Assembly: GCA_965247705.1 (NCBI GenBank)
Contig: CBDFHV010000083.1
Coordinates: 1 to 64,000, forward strand
Direction of reading: 5' to 3'
Length of the DNA: 64,000 nt
Source of the DNA: CBDFHV01 sp965247705
GTDB taxonomy: Bacteria; Pseudomonadota; Alphaproteobacteria; Rhodospirillales; CAMCUA01
Shown here in pieces: positions 40,550 to 49,529 of the stretch. Position 1 is the stretch's first letter, and every line of letters begins with the position of its first letter. Both the position numbers and the translations under genes were made by a program. The notes under the pieces are model-generated. The model was not told the DNA's origin. It ran no database searches and saw only the letters and a list, made by a program, of their open reading frames with translations.

Positions 40550-42280
40550 CTACCAGCCGATGGCGTATGCGTCGCGGCGGTTGTCGGCACCCCCCCAGAC
40601 CTGCCCCGTCGCGGTATCGCGCTTGGTCACGCAGACGGAGGCGGCCCGCCAGATGCGGTCCGGCCATTCGACCACCTCGTGGCCCAGGTCGCTCAACGCC
40701 TGGCCCACTTCCCGGCACAAGCTCGCCTCCACCTTCAATTCGCCCGGCGTGTACTCGTGGGGATGGTAAAGCGCCGGGAAGCTGTAGGAGGCGAAGCGGG
40801 GCGCCTCCACGGCAAGCTGCGGCTCCATGCCGAAAACCACCATGTTGCACAGCACCTGGGTCATGGCCTGGGGGATGACGTCGCTGCCCGGAGTGCCGAA
40901 GGGCATGACGTATTCGCCGGGCTTGACGGCGATGGCCGGGCCGCCGGCGCGCATGCGCTTGCCCGGCTCGACGCTGTTGGGGTGCTCCGGGTCGGTGCGG
41001 CTGGCGATGCCGAAGTGGGCCAGCCCCATGCCCGTACCCGGGACCACGGGGGCGTTGGCGTTACCGCCGCTGATCATGCACGAAAAGCCGTTGCCGTGGC
41101 GGTCGACGACGCAGCAGTAGGACGTACCCGCATCGGCGCGCTTCAGCGCCTCCGCATCCCCCGGCCCTGGCGTGGCGAAGGCACCGGCCGGCGCCCCCCG
41201 GCCCACGTCCCCCGGCGGCGGCATGTCCGGGTACGCCTTCCCGGGATCGATCCGTGCTCGCCGGGAGTCGGCATAGTCCGGCGAGATCATCACGTCCACG
41301 GGCACGTCGACGAAGGCCGTATCGCCCACGTACGCCTCCCGGTCGGCGAAGGCGAGCTTGAAGGCTTCGGTGATCGTGTGGATGTAGGCAGGGGTGTTGT
41401 GCCCCATGGCTGCCAGGTCGAAGCCGTCCAGGATATTTAGCGCTTCCAGAAAATGGACGCTGCCGGGGCTCATGGCGTGGATGTCGACGCCTGTGAAGCC
41501 GGTGGTCACCGAGGGCCGCAAGCCCCCCTCGTAGCCGGCCATGTCCTCGTAGCGGACCAGGCCGTCGTTCTCCTTGTAGTAGGTGTCCACCGTGCGGGCG
41601 AAGTCTCCCTTGTAGAAGGCGTCGCGGACCGCCTTGAGTCCCGCCTCCCGCCCCCCCTTGGCGGCGGCCGCCTTCTCCTCGTCGGCCAGCCACTGGAGCG
41701 TCGCCGCCATGTCCGGCTGGCGGAACAGCTCGCCCACCACGGGCACCCGGCCGCCGGGGCGCAGCGCCTCCTGGGTCGTGGGCCAGGGCATGGGCTTCTC
41801 GCCGATCAACTGGGCGAGCAGGTGGTACATGGTGAAGCCGTCGCGGGCGAAGCCGATGGCCGCCGCGGCCACGTCGCCATAGCTCATAGTGCCGTAGTGG
41901 GTGAGCGCCCGCATGTAGGCGTCGGGCGCCCCAGGCACGTGGGACTCGAGGTTGCCCAAGGGAATGGCGCCGCCGTGGTTGTCCCGAAAATACTGGCAGG
42001 AAGCGAGCTGGGGCCAGTAGCCGCTGCCGATGACGGTGACGATCTCGTCCCGTTCGGCGTCGTAGATCACCATGGGCGCGATGCCGGCGAAGCCGGTAAG
42101 GTCCGGCTGCAGCACGTTGGTGGCGATGGCGGCGGCCACGCCCGCATCGACGGCGTTGCCGCCCGCCTGCAGGATCTGCAAGCCGGCCTGGGCCGACAGG
42201 GAATGGCCGGCCGCGACCATGTGGTTGATCCCGGTGGCGGTGGGACGTTGCGGGCGATCGTGTGTTGGCTTGGACGCCAC
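40550..42280 (-). CDS. ggt: Gamma-glutamyltransferase family hydrolase
   Basis: 576 aa from a GTG at 42280 with AAGGAG 6-7 bp upstream; the longer frame to 42343 lacks a ribosome site. It belongs to the Ntn-hydrolase GGT family: MVAAGHSLSAQAGLQILQAGGNAVDAGVAAAI, TGFAGIAPMVIY, NLESHVPGAPDAY, and the autocleavage site before the nucleophilic Thr in ADAGTSYCCVVDRHGNGFSCM; the small-subunit part has MGLAHFGIASRTD and PFGTPGSDVIPQ. No signal peptide is visible, so it may be cytoplasmic. It could cleave glutathione or gamma-glutamyl compounds brought in by the flanking transporter. Confidence 0.9.
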   Translation of the reverse strand: MASKPTHDRPQRPTATGINHMVAAGHSLSAQAGLQILQAGGNAVDAGVAAAIATNVLQPDLTGFAGIAPMVIYDAERDEIVTVIGSGYWPQLASCQYFRDNHGGAIPLGNLESHVPGAPDAYMRALTHYGTMSYGDVAAAAIGFARDGFTMYHLLAQLIGEKPMPWPTTQEALRPGGRVPVVGELFRQPDMAATLQWLADEEKAAAAKGGREAGLKAVRDAFYKGDFARTVDTYYKENDGLVRYEDMAGYEGGLRPSVTTGFTGVDIHAMSPGSVHFLEALNILDGFDLAAMGHNTPAYIHTITEAFKLAFADREAYVGDTAFVDVPVDVMISPDYADSRRARIDPGKAYPDMPPPGDVGRGAPAGAFATPGPGDAEALKRADAGTSYCCVVDRHGNGFSCMISGGNANAPVVPGTGMGLAHFGIASRTDPEHPNSVEPGKRMRAGGPAIAVKPGEYVMPFGTPGSDVIPQAMTQVLCNMVVFGMEPQLAVEAPRFASYSFPALYHPHEYTPGELKVEASLCREVGQALSDLGHEVVEWPDRIWRAASVCVTKRDTATGQVWGGADNRRDAYAIGW

Positions 42281-42509
42281 GGCCTGTCTCCTTCTCAGAG
42301 TCGTCGCCAGCGGGCGCCCCAGGGGGCCCGGCGCGAACGGCATGTTGATAGTTTTTGACGTTTCCTCAACCGAGAGGAATTAGGCTCCCTGCCCGCGCCC
42401 GAGTCAACGGCGCTCGCTTGACAGACGTAAACTTCCGGCGGCAATTGTTCGCCGACGCGCCGCGGGGTTCCCCTCGCGGCCCTGCACGAAAATCCGATGG
42501 TCCAGAGGT
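42281..42509. promoter_or_regulatory. Divergent promoter region for ggt-hyuAB and the permease operon
   Basis: A 229-bp gap between divergent operons. TTGACA at 42418-42423 is a perfect -35 box for the permease direction, but the -10 position (17-18 bp later, around GCAATTG) is weak. ACGTTTCCTCAACCGAGAGGAA contains an inverted TTCCTC/GAGGAA pair at about 42361-42379, a possible regulator site. No regulator gene is adjacent. Confidence 0.4.
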
Positions 42510-43490
42510 ATGACCGCATTCATCATTCGCCGAGTCATGCAGAGCGGCGTGGTCATGCTGATCACGACACTGCTGGTGTTCTTCGGTCTGATGGTGATCG
42601 GGGATCCCCTCGACATCATGATCGATCCCCAGCTGTGCGACGCCGCCTGCGAACAGCGGGCCCGCGTCCGCTTGGGCCTGGACCGCCCCCTATATGCGCA
42701 GTACGTGGTCTTCATCGGCAACTTGCTGACGGGCGATCTGGGCGAATCGTTCGTCTACGGGACCCCCGTGGGCACCCTGATCCTGGGGCGCCTCCCCGCC
42801 ACCCTGGAGTTGACGCTGTGTGCCGTGTTCCTGACCGTGGCGCTGGGCATCCCGCTGGGCCTGTGGGCCGGGTTCCATCCGGAGGCGGTCTCCGGCAAGA
42901 CTATCATGGCCGGCTCGGTGCTGGGGTTCAGCCTGCCCAGCTTCTGGGTCGGCATCGTCCTGATCATGGTGTTCGGGGTAGAGCTGGGCTGGCTGCCCGC
43001 CAACGGCCGCGGCGAGACCGTGGACGTGTTCGGCGTGCCCTTCAGCCTGTTCACCTGGAACGGCCTCTCCCACATCATCCTACCGGCGTTCAATCTGTCG
43101 TTGGTGCAGATGTGCTTGGTGATCCGGCTTACCCGCAGCGGCGTCCGCGAGACCGTGCACCTGGACTACGTCAAATTCGCCCACGCTAAGGGCCTGCGAC
43201 GCTCCCGCGTCGTCTTCGTGCACATCCTTAAGAACATCATGATACCCATTGTCACCGTGCTGGGCCTGGAGCTGGGCGGCCTGCTGGCCTACAGCCTGGT
43301 CACCGAGACCGTGTTCTCCTGGCCCGGCCTGGGCAAACTCCTGATCGATTCCATCAACGGCCTCGACCGCCCGGTGGTGGTCACATACCTGACCCTGACC
43401 GTGCTGCTGTTCATCGTGATCAACCTGGTGGTGGACATCCTCTATTCGGTGATCGATCCCCGCATCCGCCTGCAGGACATGCACCAGTGA
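42510..43490 (+). CDS. ABC transporter permease, DppB/OppB family
   Basis: 326 aa with six predicted transmembrane helices. It has the DppB-type first loop (LGLDRPLYAQYVVFIGNLLTGDLGESF), GVPLG-like IPLGLWAGFHPEA, and the EAA loop that contacts the ATPase (FAHAKGLRRSRVVFVHILKN). It overlaps the next permease by 4 bp. Together they form the channel for the substrate captured by the protein at 34749-36320 or a similar one. Confidence 0.93.
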   Translation: MTAFIIRRVMQSGVVMLITTLLVFFGLMVIGDPLDIMIDPQLCDAACEQRARVRLGLDRPLYAQYVVFIGNLLTGDLGESFVYGTPVGTLILGRLPATLELTLCAVFLTVALGIPLGLWAGFHPEAVSGKTIMAGSVLGFSLPSFWVGIVLIMVFGVELGWLPANGRGETVDVFGVPFSLFTWNGLSHIILPAFNLSLVQMCLVIRLTRSGVRETVHLDYVKFAHAKGLRRSRVVFVHILKNIMIPIVTVLGLELGGLLAYSLVTETVFSWPGLGKLLIDSINGLDRPVVVTYLTLTVLLFIVINLVVDILYSVIDPRIRLQDMHQ

Positions 43491-44395
43491 GCGAACCCGC
43501 CGCCCTTGACCGCGGCCGCGTCGAGACCCCCTTCCTGCGGTTCGTGCGCGACTATGCCGAAGACCGCTGGGCCGTCGTCGCCTTCGGGGTCGCTTCGGCC
43601 GTCCTGTTCGTCGCCGTCTTCGCGCCCCTGATCTCGCCGACCAACCCCTACGACTTGGCGAGCCTCAGCATCCTCGACAATCGGCAGCCCCCCGGCAGCT
43701 CCAGCCTGCGGGGCGGGGTGACGTTCCTCCTCGGCACCGACGGCATGGGCCGAGACATGCTGAGCGCCATCTTCTACGGCCTTCGCCTGAGCATCTTCGT
43801 CGCCGCCTCCAGCGCCTTCGTCGCCCAGTGCCTCGGTGTCTCCCTCGGCCTGCTGGCGGCCTACTTAGGCGGCCGGGTGGACACGGTGGTCATGCGCTTG
43901 GTGGACATCAAGCTGGGGTTCCCGTCGATCCTGATCGCGCTGATCCTGCTGGCGATCTTGGGGCCGGGCGTGGAGAAGCTGATCATCGCCCTGATCGTCG
44001 CCCAATGGGCCGCCTATACACGGATCATGCGGGGCACGGCCCTGGCCGAGCTGCAGCGGGAATACGTGGAGTCGGCGCGCAGCCTGGCGCTGGGCACCGG
44101 GCGGATCATCTTTCGCCACATCCTGCCCAACTGCCTACCGCCCATGATCGTGGTGGGCACCGTGCAGGTGGCCCATGCCATCGCCATCGAGGCGACGCTG
44201 TCGTTCCTCGGCATCGGCCTGCCGCCCACCGAACCGTCTCTCGGGCTTCTGATTGCCAACGGCTTCAAGTACATCCTCAGCGGCAGCTACTGGATCAGCC
44301 TCTATCCGGGCATCGCGCTGCTGATCATGATCGTCAGCATCAATATGGTCGGCGATCGAGTGCGCGATGTGCTGAATCCGCGCCTTCAAAAATGA
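43487..44395 (+). CDS. ABC transporter permease, DppC/OppC family
   Basis: 302 aa. N-terminal cytoplasmic tail, first helix (VVAFGVASAVLFVAVFAPLIS), the DppC-type FLLGTDGMGRDMLSAIFYGLRLS, and EAA loop SARSLALGTGRIIFRHILPN. It ends the transcript: no DppD/DppF ATPase genes follow within the window, so the ATPases must be encoded elsewhere or have been lost when this region rearranged. Confidence 0.93.
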   Translation: MSEPAALDRGRVETPFLRFVRDYAEDRWAVVAFGVASAVLFVAVFAPLISPTNPYDLASLSILDNRQPPGSSSLRGGVTFLLGTDGMGRDMLSAIFYGLRLSIFVAASSAFVAQCLGVSLGLLAAYLGGRVDTVVMRLVDIKLGFPSILIALILLAILGPGVEKLIIALIVAQWAAYTRIMRGTALAELQREYVESARSLALGTGRIIFRHILPNCLPPMIVVGTVQVAHAIAIEATLSFLGIGLPPTEPSLGLLIANGFKYILSGSYWISLYPGIALLIMIVSINMVGDRVRDVLNPRLQK

Positions 44396-44815
44396 AACCG
44401 GCGAAGGTGGCGGGATCTGCCGCAACGCCCGTCCACCGAGAATGCATCGAATAGTAGTACGGGATGCCCGAGCCCAATGCGCTTGACGTCATGTTCGACA
44501 TCGGTCTCGACGGCGCCATCACTCACCATCTACTGCGGTTTCAGGCTGCCGGCCCGTTCGAGATAGCTAATGTCTCTATCAAGACGACCAACAACTTCAA
44601 CCTGCTGTTCGACTGGTCGTGCCCATCTCGCAGCCCGGCACGGATAGCCGCGTCCGTTTGTGGCTATTCGCGCAGGTTTGGGTCGCCCCCACACCACGGC
44701 CGGATTGCCCCCCACAGCCGACATCCAGCCGAAGTGCTGCCAATTGCGGGCCGCGACCCGTCCTTCGACATCGCGTCCTTCTCCGTCGAGCGCTTCTCGG
44801 CCCGTGCCGACACCG
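44396..44815. other. Gap after the permeases, no recognised gene
   Basis: About 420 bp between the convergent ends of dppC-like and the quinone oxidoreductase. Open frames exist (for example 44464-44832) but show no recognisable family and unusual composition. It is the place where ABC ATPase genes would be expected; nothing like a Walker motif is seen. Confidence 0.5.
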
Positions 44816-45817
44816 TCAGGGCGTCAGCATGATCTTACCGATGTGAGCGCTGGATTCCATCAGCCGGTGCGCCTCGGCCGCCTGGTCGAAGGGGAAGACG
44901 GCGTGGATGACGGGGCGGATGGCGCCTCCCTCGATAAGGGGCCAGACGCGGGCCTTCAGGGTCTCGGCGATGGCCGCTTTTTGGTCGCCGGTCATGGGCC
45001 TGAGGGCGGAACCGGTGACAATGAGGCGCTTGGCCATGAGGGGGCGCAGGTTGATGGTGACCTCGCTACCGGCCATGAAGGCGATGTGGACCAGGCGCCC
45101 GTCGAGGGCCAGGGCCTCGATGTTGCGGGCGGTGTAGTCGCCGGCCACCATGTCCAGGATCACATCGACGCCCGTGCCGCCGGTGAATTCCTTGACCGCG
45201 GCGACGAAGTCCTCGCTCCGGTAGTCGATGGCCCGGTCGGCGCCCAGTTCCCGGCATGCCCGGCATTTCTCCGCCGATCCGGCGGTGGCCAAGACCCGGG
45301 AGCCCAGGTGGTGGGCCATCTGGATCGCCGCGACCCCGATGCCGCTGGTGCCGCCGTGGACCAGGAAGGTCTCTCCGGGCTGGAGCGCGCAGCGGTCGAA
45401 TACGTTGGTCCACACGGTGAAGTAGGTCTCGGGCAGGGACGCCGCCTCCACCTCGCCCAGCCCCTGGGGAATGGGCAGGCAATGGCGGGCGTCGACGGGG
45501 CAGTATTCGGCGTAGCCGCCGCCCGGCGTCAGGGCGCAGACCCTGTCGCCCAGGGACCAGGCGGTGACTCCATCGCCGATCGCCGCGACCGTGCCGGCGA
45601 CCTCCAATCCCATGAGGTCGGTGAAGCCCGGTGGAATGGCATAGCTGCCCAAACGCTGGGTGATGTCGACCCGATTGACTCCCGCGGCGGCGACCCGGAC
45701 CAGGACCTCGCCCTCGGCCGGCTCGGGGACGGGACGCTCCATCACCCGCAGCATTTCCGCGCCACCCGGTTCGGTGGCGACGATGCAACGCATGGTACGG
45801 GGCGGGTCTTCGTTCAT
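44816..45817 (-). CDS. NAD(P)H:quinone oxidoreductase, MDR family (PIG3/QOR-like)
   Basis: 333 aa from the ATG at 45817, which has GGAGGA 7 bp upstream. It is a zinc-independent medium-chain reductase: VLVRVAAAGVNRVDITQRLGSY, MGLEVAGTVAAIGDGV, GGGYAEYCPVDA, the NADPH-binding FLVHGGTSGIGVAAIQMA, and DVILDMVAGDY. These enzymes reduce quinones or other enones with NADPH. It is convergent with the permease operon. Confidence 0.92.
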   Translation of the reverse strand: MNEDPPRTMRCIVATEPGGAEMLRVMERPVPEPAEGEVLVRVAAAGVNRVDITQRLGSYAIPPGFTDLMGLEVAGTVAAIGDGVTAWSLGDRVCALTPGGGYAEYCPVDARHCLPIPQGLGEVEAASLPETYFTVWTNVFDRCALQPGETFLVHGGTSGIGVAAIQMAHHLGSRVLATAGSAEKCRACRELGADRAIDYRSEDFVAAVKEFTGGTGVDVILDMVAGDYTARNIEALALDGRLVHIAFMAGSEVTINLRPLMAKRLIVTGSALRPMTGDQKAAIAETLKARVWPLIEGGAIRPVIHAVFPFDQAAEAHRLMESSAHIGKIMLTP

Positions 45818-46107
45818 CGTGGCGTCCTCCATGATGGGGTGCCGGGGGATGGTGACAAGGGCCAGATGTTTGCACGTGGGGGAAACAGGCTCCGCGAGCG
45901 TTCGGTTGGCCGTGGAAATCGACTCTTCGACGCACTGGAGCTGGCTATAGGGAGTAGCTCACTTGGGACAATCGACATATTGAATGACTTAAACTCGTCC
46001 ATGTGCACCCAGAGGTGGCCGCGCGCCGTGGGGATTTCTCAGGCCTAACCGGACTTACCGGATGAGTCGGACCCGATTTCCTTGGACACAGAATTGGCTT
46101 AATCGAA

Positions 46108-46539
46108 GTGTCCAAGGAGGACCGGAACATGACCGATAATTTTGAGAAGAAAGTTGCTGTTGATGGGCCTGTGGTAAATGCGGGCGAGCTTGGCTCGTCC
46201 ACGTTTTCCCCAGGACAGGCTTTGCCGGCAGGCCCGCTGGGACTTGGCCAGCGATGGACGGTGGCGCGCAAGCGTGAGGTCGTTCTGCGGCTTTTGCGTG
46301 ACGAGCCGGTGCAACTTCTGTCGCGCCAGTTGGGCGTAGAGATCTTCCGGCTCGAGCAGTGGCGTGAGAAAGCGATCGGCGGGATCGACGCCTCGCTCAA
46401 GCAACGCAAGGGCGATCCGGTGCAGGCGGAACTGGATAGCGCCATGAAGCGGATCGGAGAGTTGACCATGCAGGTGGAACTGCTGGAGGCCAAGACGGAG
46501 ACCTTCGGCCCTTTGGGGCGGCGGAGGTCGCGGCGATGA
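46108..46539 (+). CDS. IS3 OrfA, copy B
   Basis: 143 aa, identical to the protein at 31449-31880: helix-turn-helix plus leucine-rich dimerisation stretch. Overlaps orfB by 4 bp. Confidence 0.88.
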   Translation: MSKEDRNMTDNFEKKVAVDGPVVNAGELGSSTFSPGQALPAGPLGLGQRWTVARKREVVLRLLRDEPVQLLSRQLGVEIFRLEQWREKAIGGIDASLKQRKGDPVQAELDSAMKRIGELTMQVELLEAKTETFGPLGRRRSRR

Positions 46540-47441
46540 GTGCCGCCACCTCGCCCGGCACGGGTCTGGCCTACGGCCTGCGGCGGGTCTGCGCCGCCTG
46601 GGGCATGGCCCGCTCCTCGTTCTACGCCGTGACCTCCGGCCAGCACGCCGAGCAGCCGCCGGCAAAGCGTCGGGGACCGAAGCCCGCGATCTCGGACCAG
46701 GCGCTGCTGGTGGCGATCGAAGCCGACCTGGAGGCATCGCCCTGGGAGGGCGAGGGCTACCGCAAGGTCTGGGCTCGGCTTCGGGTCTGTCGCGACATCC
46801 GGGTTGCCCGCAAGCGGGTGCTCCGCCTGATGCGCGAGAACAATCTGCTCTCGCCCCATCGCTGCCGCCGCCGTGGCGGCAATCCCCATGACGGTGAGAT
46901 CATCACTCATGCCCCGAACCTCATGTGGGGCACCGATGGCGTTCGGGTGTTCACGGTGGACGACGGCTGGGGCTGGATCTTCACCGCCGTCGAGCATTGG
47001 AACGCCGAGTGTGTCGGCTGGCATGTCTGCAAGCGCGGCGACCGCTTCGCCGCCCTGCAGCCGATCTCCATGGGGCTTGCCGGGCTGTATGGCTCGACCG
47101 CGGCCGGCGCGGCTCGGGGGCTGGCCTTGCGGATGGATCACGGCTCCCAGTATCTGTCGGACCACTTCACCAACCAGATCAAGTTCTGGGGCATCCAGCC
47201 GTCCTACGCCTTCGTCGCCGAGCCCCAGACCAACGGCGTCGCCGAGCGGTTCAATCGCACGCTGAAGGAACAGATCATCCATGGTCGCATCTACCGCAAC
47301 ATCGCGGAGCTGCGGGACGCCGTCCGCGACTTCGTCGAACTCTACAATGCCCAGTGGATCGTCGAAAAGAACGGCTACCTGAGCCCCGCTCAAGCTCGTC
47401 AGGCGTGGCACGCCGCGATCTCAATCAGGCCCGCCGCGTGA
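46536..47441 (+). CDS. IS3 OrfB transposase, copy B
   Basis: 301 aa, identical to the protein at 31877-32782, with the complete Asp-Asp-Glu core (WGTDGV, RMDHGS, VAERFN). Two such identical direct copies 14.7 kb apart bracket the metabolic block 32866-45817 and could recombine to excise it. Confidence 0.92.
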   Translation: MSAATSPGTGLAYGLRRVCAAWGMARSSFYAVTSGQHAEQPPAKRRGPKPAISDQALLVAIEADLEASPWEGEGYRKVWARLRVCRDIRVARKRVLRLMRENNLLSPHRCRRRGGNPHDGEIITHAPNLMWGTDGVRVFTVDDGWGWIFTAVEHWNAECVGWHVCKRGDRFAALQPISMGLAGLYGSTAAGAARGLALRMDHGSQYLSDHFTNQIKFWGIQPSYAFVAEPQTNGVAERFNRTLKEQIIHGRIYRNIAELRDAVRDFVELYNAQWIVEKNGYLSPAQARQAWHAAISIRPAA

Positions 47442-47476
47442 GACAAACTTGTGTCCAAGGAACCGGGTGCGCTACA

Positions 47477-47853
47477 TGCTGATTTGAAATCGAGTTTAAG
47501 ACCCCATCTGTACGCACCTCCTTCGTCTGTTAGGGCAGTTGCCAAATTGTCACGGGCTGCGCGAGTTCCGCCTCGTCCTGCGGGAGAGAATTGATCGTCG
47601 TGGAGCTCAACAAAGGGTGCCATCGCGCGGATGATGAGCAGAAACAGCGCACGATTTTGGAGACCGAAGCTAAACACCGGCCGAAAATCACCATTCGACT
47701 TCGGCATTAACGACAACCTTACTCGTTCATTGGGACGCTCCCATGCCGTCAGGGATGAGGCAAGCAAGCGAATGTGTTCATCCGGGATCTGATCGGTTGC
47801 GTTTCTTCGTAGATTGGTGTCGTGATATGCAGCGTACCGAGCGTAGAATGATA
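47477..47853 (-). pseudogene. Reverse-transcriptase-like fragment cut by two insertion sequences
   Basis: One frame is open from the IS1380 edge to the IS3 edge, about 125 residues: SFYARYAAYHDTNLRR, IRLLASSLTAWERP, LSLMPKSNGDFRPVFSFGLQNRA, VELHDDQFSPAGRGGTRAARDNL and RWGLKLDFKSA. The order basic-PKSNGxxRPV, then an R-A rich helix, then QF-x-RG-x-A-like block and an Asp in LKLDFKSA resembles RT motifs 1, 2 and A (D-x-KS-type). The gene is lost exactly at motif A, where IS3 copy B begins, and its start is removed by IS1380 copy 1. No catalytic YxDD block remains. Group (retron, defence RT or group II) cannot be told. Confidence 0.52.
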
Positions 47854-47857
47854 CTAG

Positions 47858-49456
47858 CCCGAATTATTCACGGCGCTGATTGAAAATGCTGGTGAGCGTA
47901 GATTAACCTGTTGAAATGCCGTATGATTTTGGTGTCAAGACAAGATCACATGGCAACAGAACAACCCACGGCTCACCATGAACGAGATTACCCCCTATCT
48001 CCCTGGTTTGTCACCCGTTGGAGGCAAGCCGCTTTGCGCCCGCTTCGACGGCGGACGGCTGTCGTCGGACGGCGGGGTGTTGTTGTTGGGCGAGATCGAC
48101 AGGCGGCTCGGCATCGCCGACGTGCTCGCTTCCTGCGTCACCGACGTGCGCGACCCGGCGAGCACGACCCACGCTTACGTAGACATGATCCGGGCGCGCC
48201 TGTTCGCTATTGCCTGCGGGTATGAGGATTGCGACGACCTCGACGTTCTGCGTTTCGATCCGGCGTTCAAGCTGGCCTGTGGCCGTTTGTCCGAGAGCGG
48301 CGACGACCTGATGAGCCAACCGACCCTGTCGCGCCTCGAGAACGCGCCGTCATGGCGCGCGCTCGGGCGCATGGGGCTGTCGATGATCGATCTGTTTTGC
48401 GCCAGCTTCAAGCGCGTTCCGGCGCGCATCGTTCTCGATATCGACGACACCGACGATGCCGTTCACGGCGGCCAGCAGCTGGCGCTGTTCAACGCCCATT
48501 ACGACGACTATTGCTTCCAACCCATCCATATCTTCGAGGCGGCCACCGGCAAGCCGGTGATGTCACTGCTGCGTCCCGGCAAGCGGCCCTCCGGCGACGA
48601 GGCGGCGCGGATCCTGAGACACGTCATCGGCCGCATCCGCCGCAACTGGCCACGGGTCGAGATCACCGTGCGGGGCGATGGCCACTACGCCACGCCGGAG
48701 GCCATGGAATTCCTCGAACGTCAGGGCTGCGGCTACATCTTCGGGCTTTCCGGCAACGCCCGGCTGAACAGGATCGGCCAGCCGTGGTGCGAGGACGCCG
48801 CCGTGCGCCGGGCGGGGCAGGGAAAGGATAAGGTGCGCCGCTTCTTCCACACCGGCTACCAGGCCAAAAGCTGGTCACGGCAACGCTCGGTCATCGCCCG
48901 CGTGGAAGCTACCGCCAAGGGCTGTGACGTCCGCTTCGTCGTCACCAACCTGAGCGGCCGCGCCAAGGCGCTCTACGAGAAGGTCTACTGCGCCCGCGGG
49001 CGGATGGAAAACATGATCAAGGACCACAAGCTCTACACCAAGTCCGACCGCACGTCGTGCCACCGTTGGGAGGCCAACCAGTTCCGCCTCTTCCTGCATA
49101 CCGGCGCCTACTGGCTGCTGCATCAGCTTCGCCAAGCGGCGCCTCGGAAATCGCTGTGGCGAACGGCCACCTTCGAAACCCTGCGCCGGGCGTTTCTCAA
49201 AATCGCCGTCCGCGTCGAGGAGCTCAAGTCGCGCCTCAGGATCGCCCTGCCTTCGGCCTATCCCTATCAGCCGGCCATGATCGCCATCGCCGGGCGCATC
49301 ACCGCCCAAGGGCCCTGAACCAAGCGGCAGGTGCCGCCGGACGAGCCCCGAACAACAACCTCCAACCTCTCCGACAATCCGTCTCAAAAATCGCCGTCAA
49401 CCCGGTCGCTACCGCTCGTCCCGCTGAAATCCGATGGCCGTCATGAATAATTGGGG
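47858..49456 (+). mobile_element. IS1380-family insertion sequence, copy 1
   Basis: Ends CCCGAATTATTCA and, reverse complemented, CCCCAATTATTCA; both sides carry CTAG (47854-47857 and 49457-49460), a likely 4-bp target duplication. Length 1599 bp with one transposase. Only 69 bp separate the outer CTAG of this copy from copy 2. Confidence 0.9.
47978..49318 (+). CDS. IS1380-family transposase, copy 1
   Basis: 446 aa. DDE-type domain with VLDIDDTDDAVHGGQQ (first Asp), VEITVRGDGHYATPEAM (second Asp) and the C-terminal insertion with RMENMIKDHKLYTKSDRTSCHRWEANQFRL bearing the Glu and the family's Y/K pattern. The protein sequence is identical to copy 3. Confidence 0.92.
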   Translation: MNEITPYLPGLSPVGGKPLCARFDGGRLSSDGGVLLLGEIDRRLGIADVLASCVTDVRDPASTTHAYVDMIRARLFAIACGYEDCDDLDVLRFDPAFKLACGRLSESGDDLMSQPTLSRLENAPSWRALGRMGLSMIDLFCASFKRVPARIVLDIDDTDDAVHGGQQLALFNAHYDDYCFQPIHIFEAATGKPVMSLLRPGKRPSGDEAARILRHVIGRIRRNWPRVEITVRGDGHYATPEAMEFLERQGCGYIFGLSGNARLNRIGQPWCEDAAVRRAGQGKDKVRRFFHTGYQAKSWSRQRSVIARVEATAKGCDVRFVVTNLSGRAKALYEKVYCARGRMENMIKDHKLYTKSDRTSCHRWEANQFRLFLHTGAYWLLHQLRQAAPRKSLWRTATFETLRRAFLKIAVRVEELKSRLRIALPSAYPYQPAMIAIAGRITAQGP

Positions 49457-49529
49457 CTAGGAAGAGAACCTCATAGAGGTACAAGGGGCTCAGAACGTTG
49501 TTGATCGCGTTCTTTACGTAGCCTCCTAG

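Larger units (their letters stand above)
46063..47476 (+). mobile_element. IS3-family insertion sequence, copy B (1414 bp)
   Basis: Same ends as copy A (31404-32817) and same length; left TGAGTCGGACCC at 46063, right end CGCTACA at 47476. It has cut a reverse-transcriptase-like gene on its right side. No target duplication is visible (left flank ACCGGA, right flank TGCTGA). Confidence 0.9.

Noticed and set aside
40543..40590. Upstream start for hyuA at 40590
   Set aside because: It would overlap ggt by 41 bp and adds 16 residues unlike HyuA N-termini; ATG 40542 starts close to the conserved IGVDVGGTFTD block.
44464..44832. 122-aa open frame after the permeases
   Set aside because: No family similarity, no ribosome site and it overlaps the quinone oxidoreductase end; treated as a gap.
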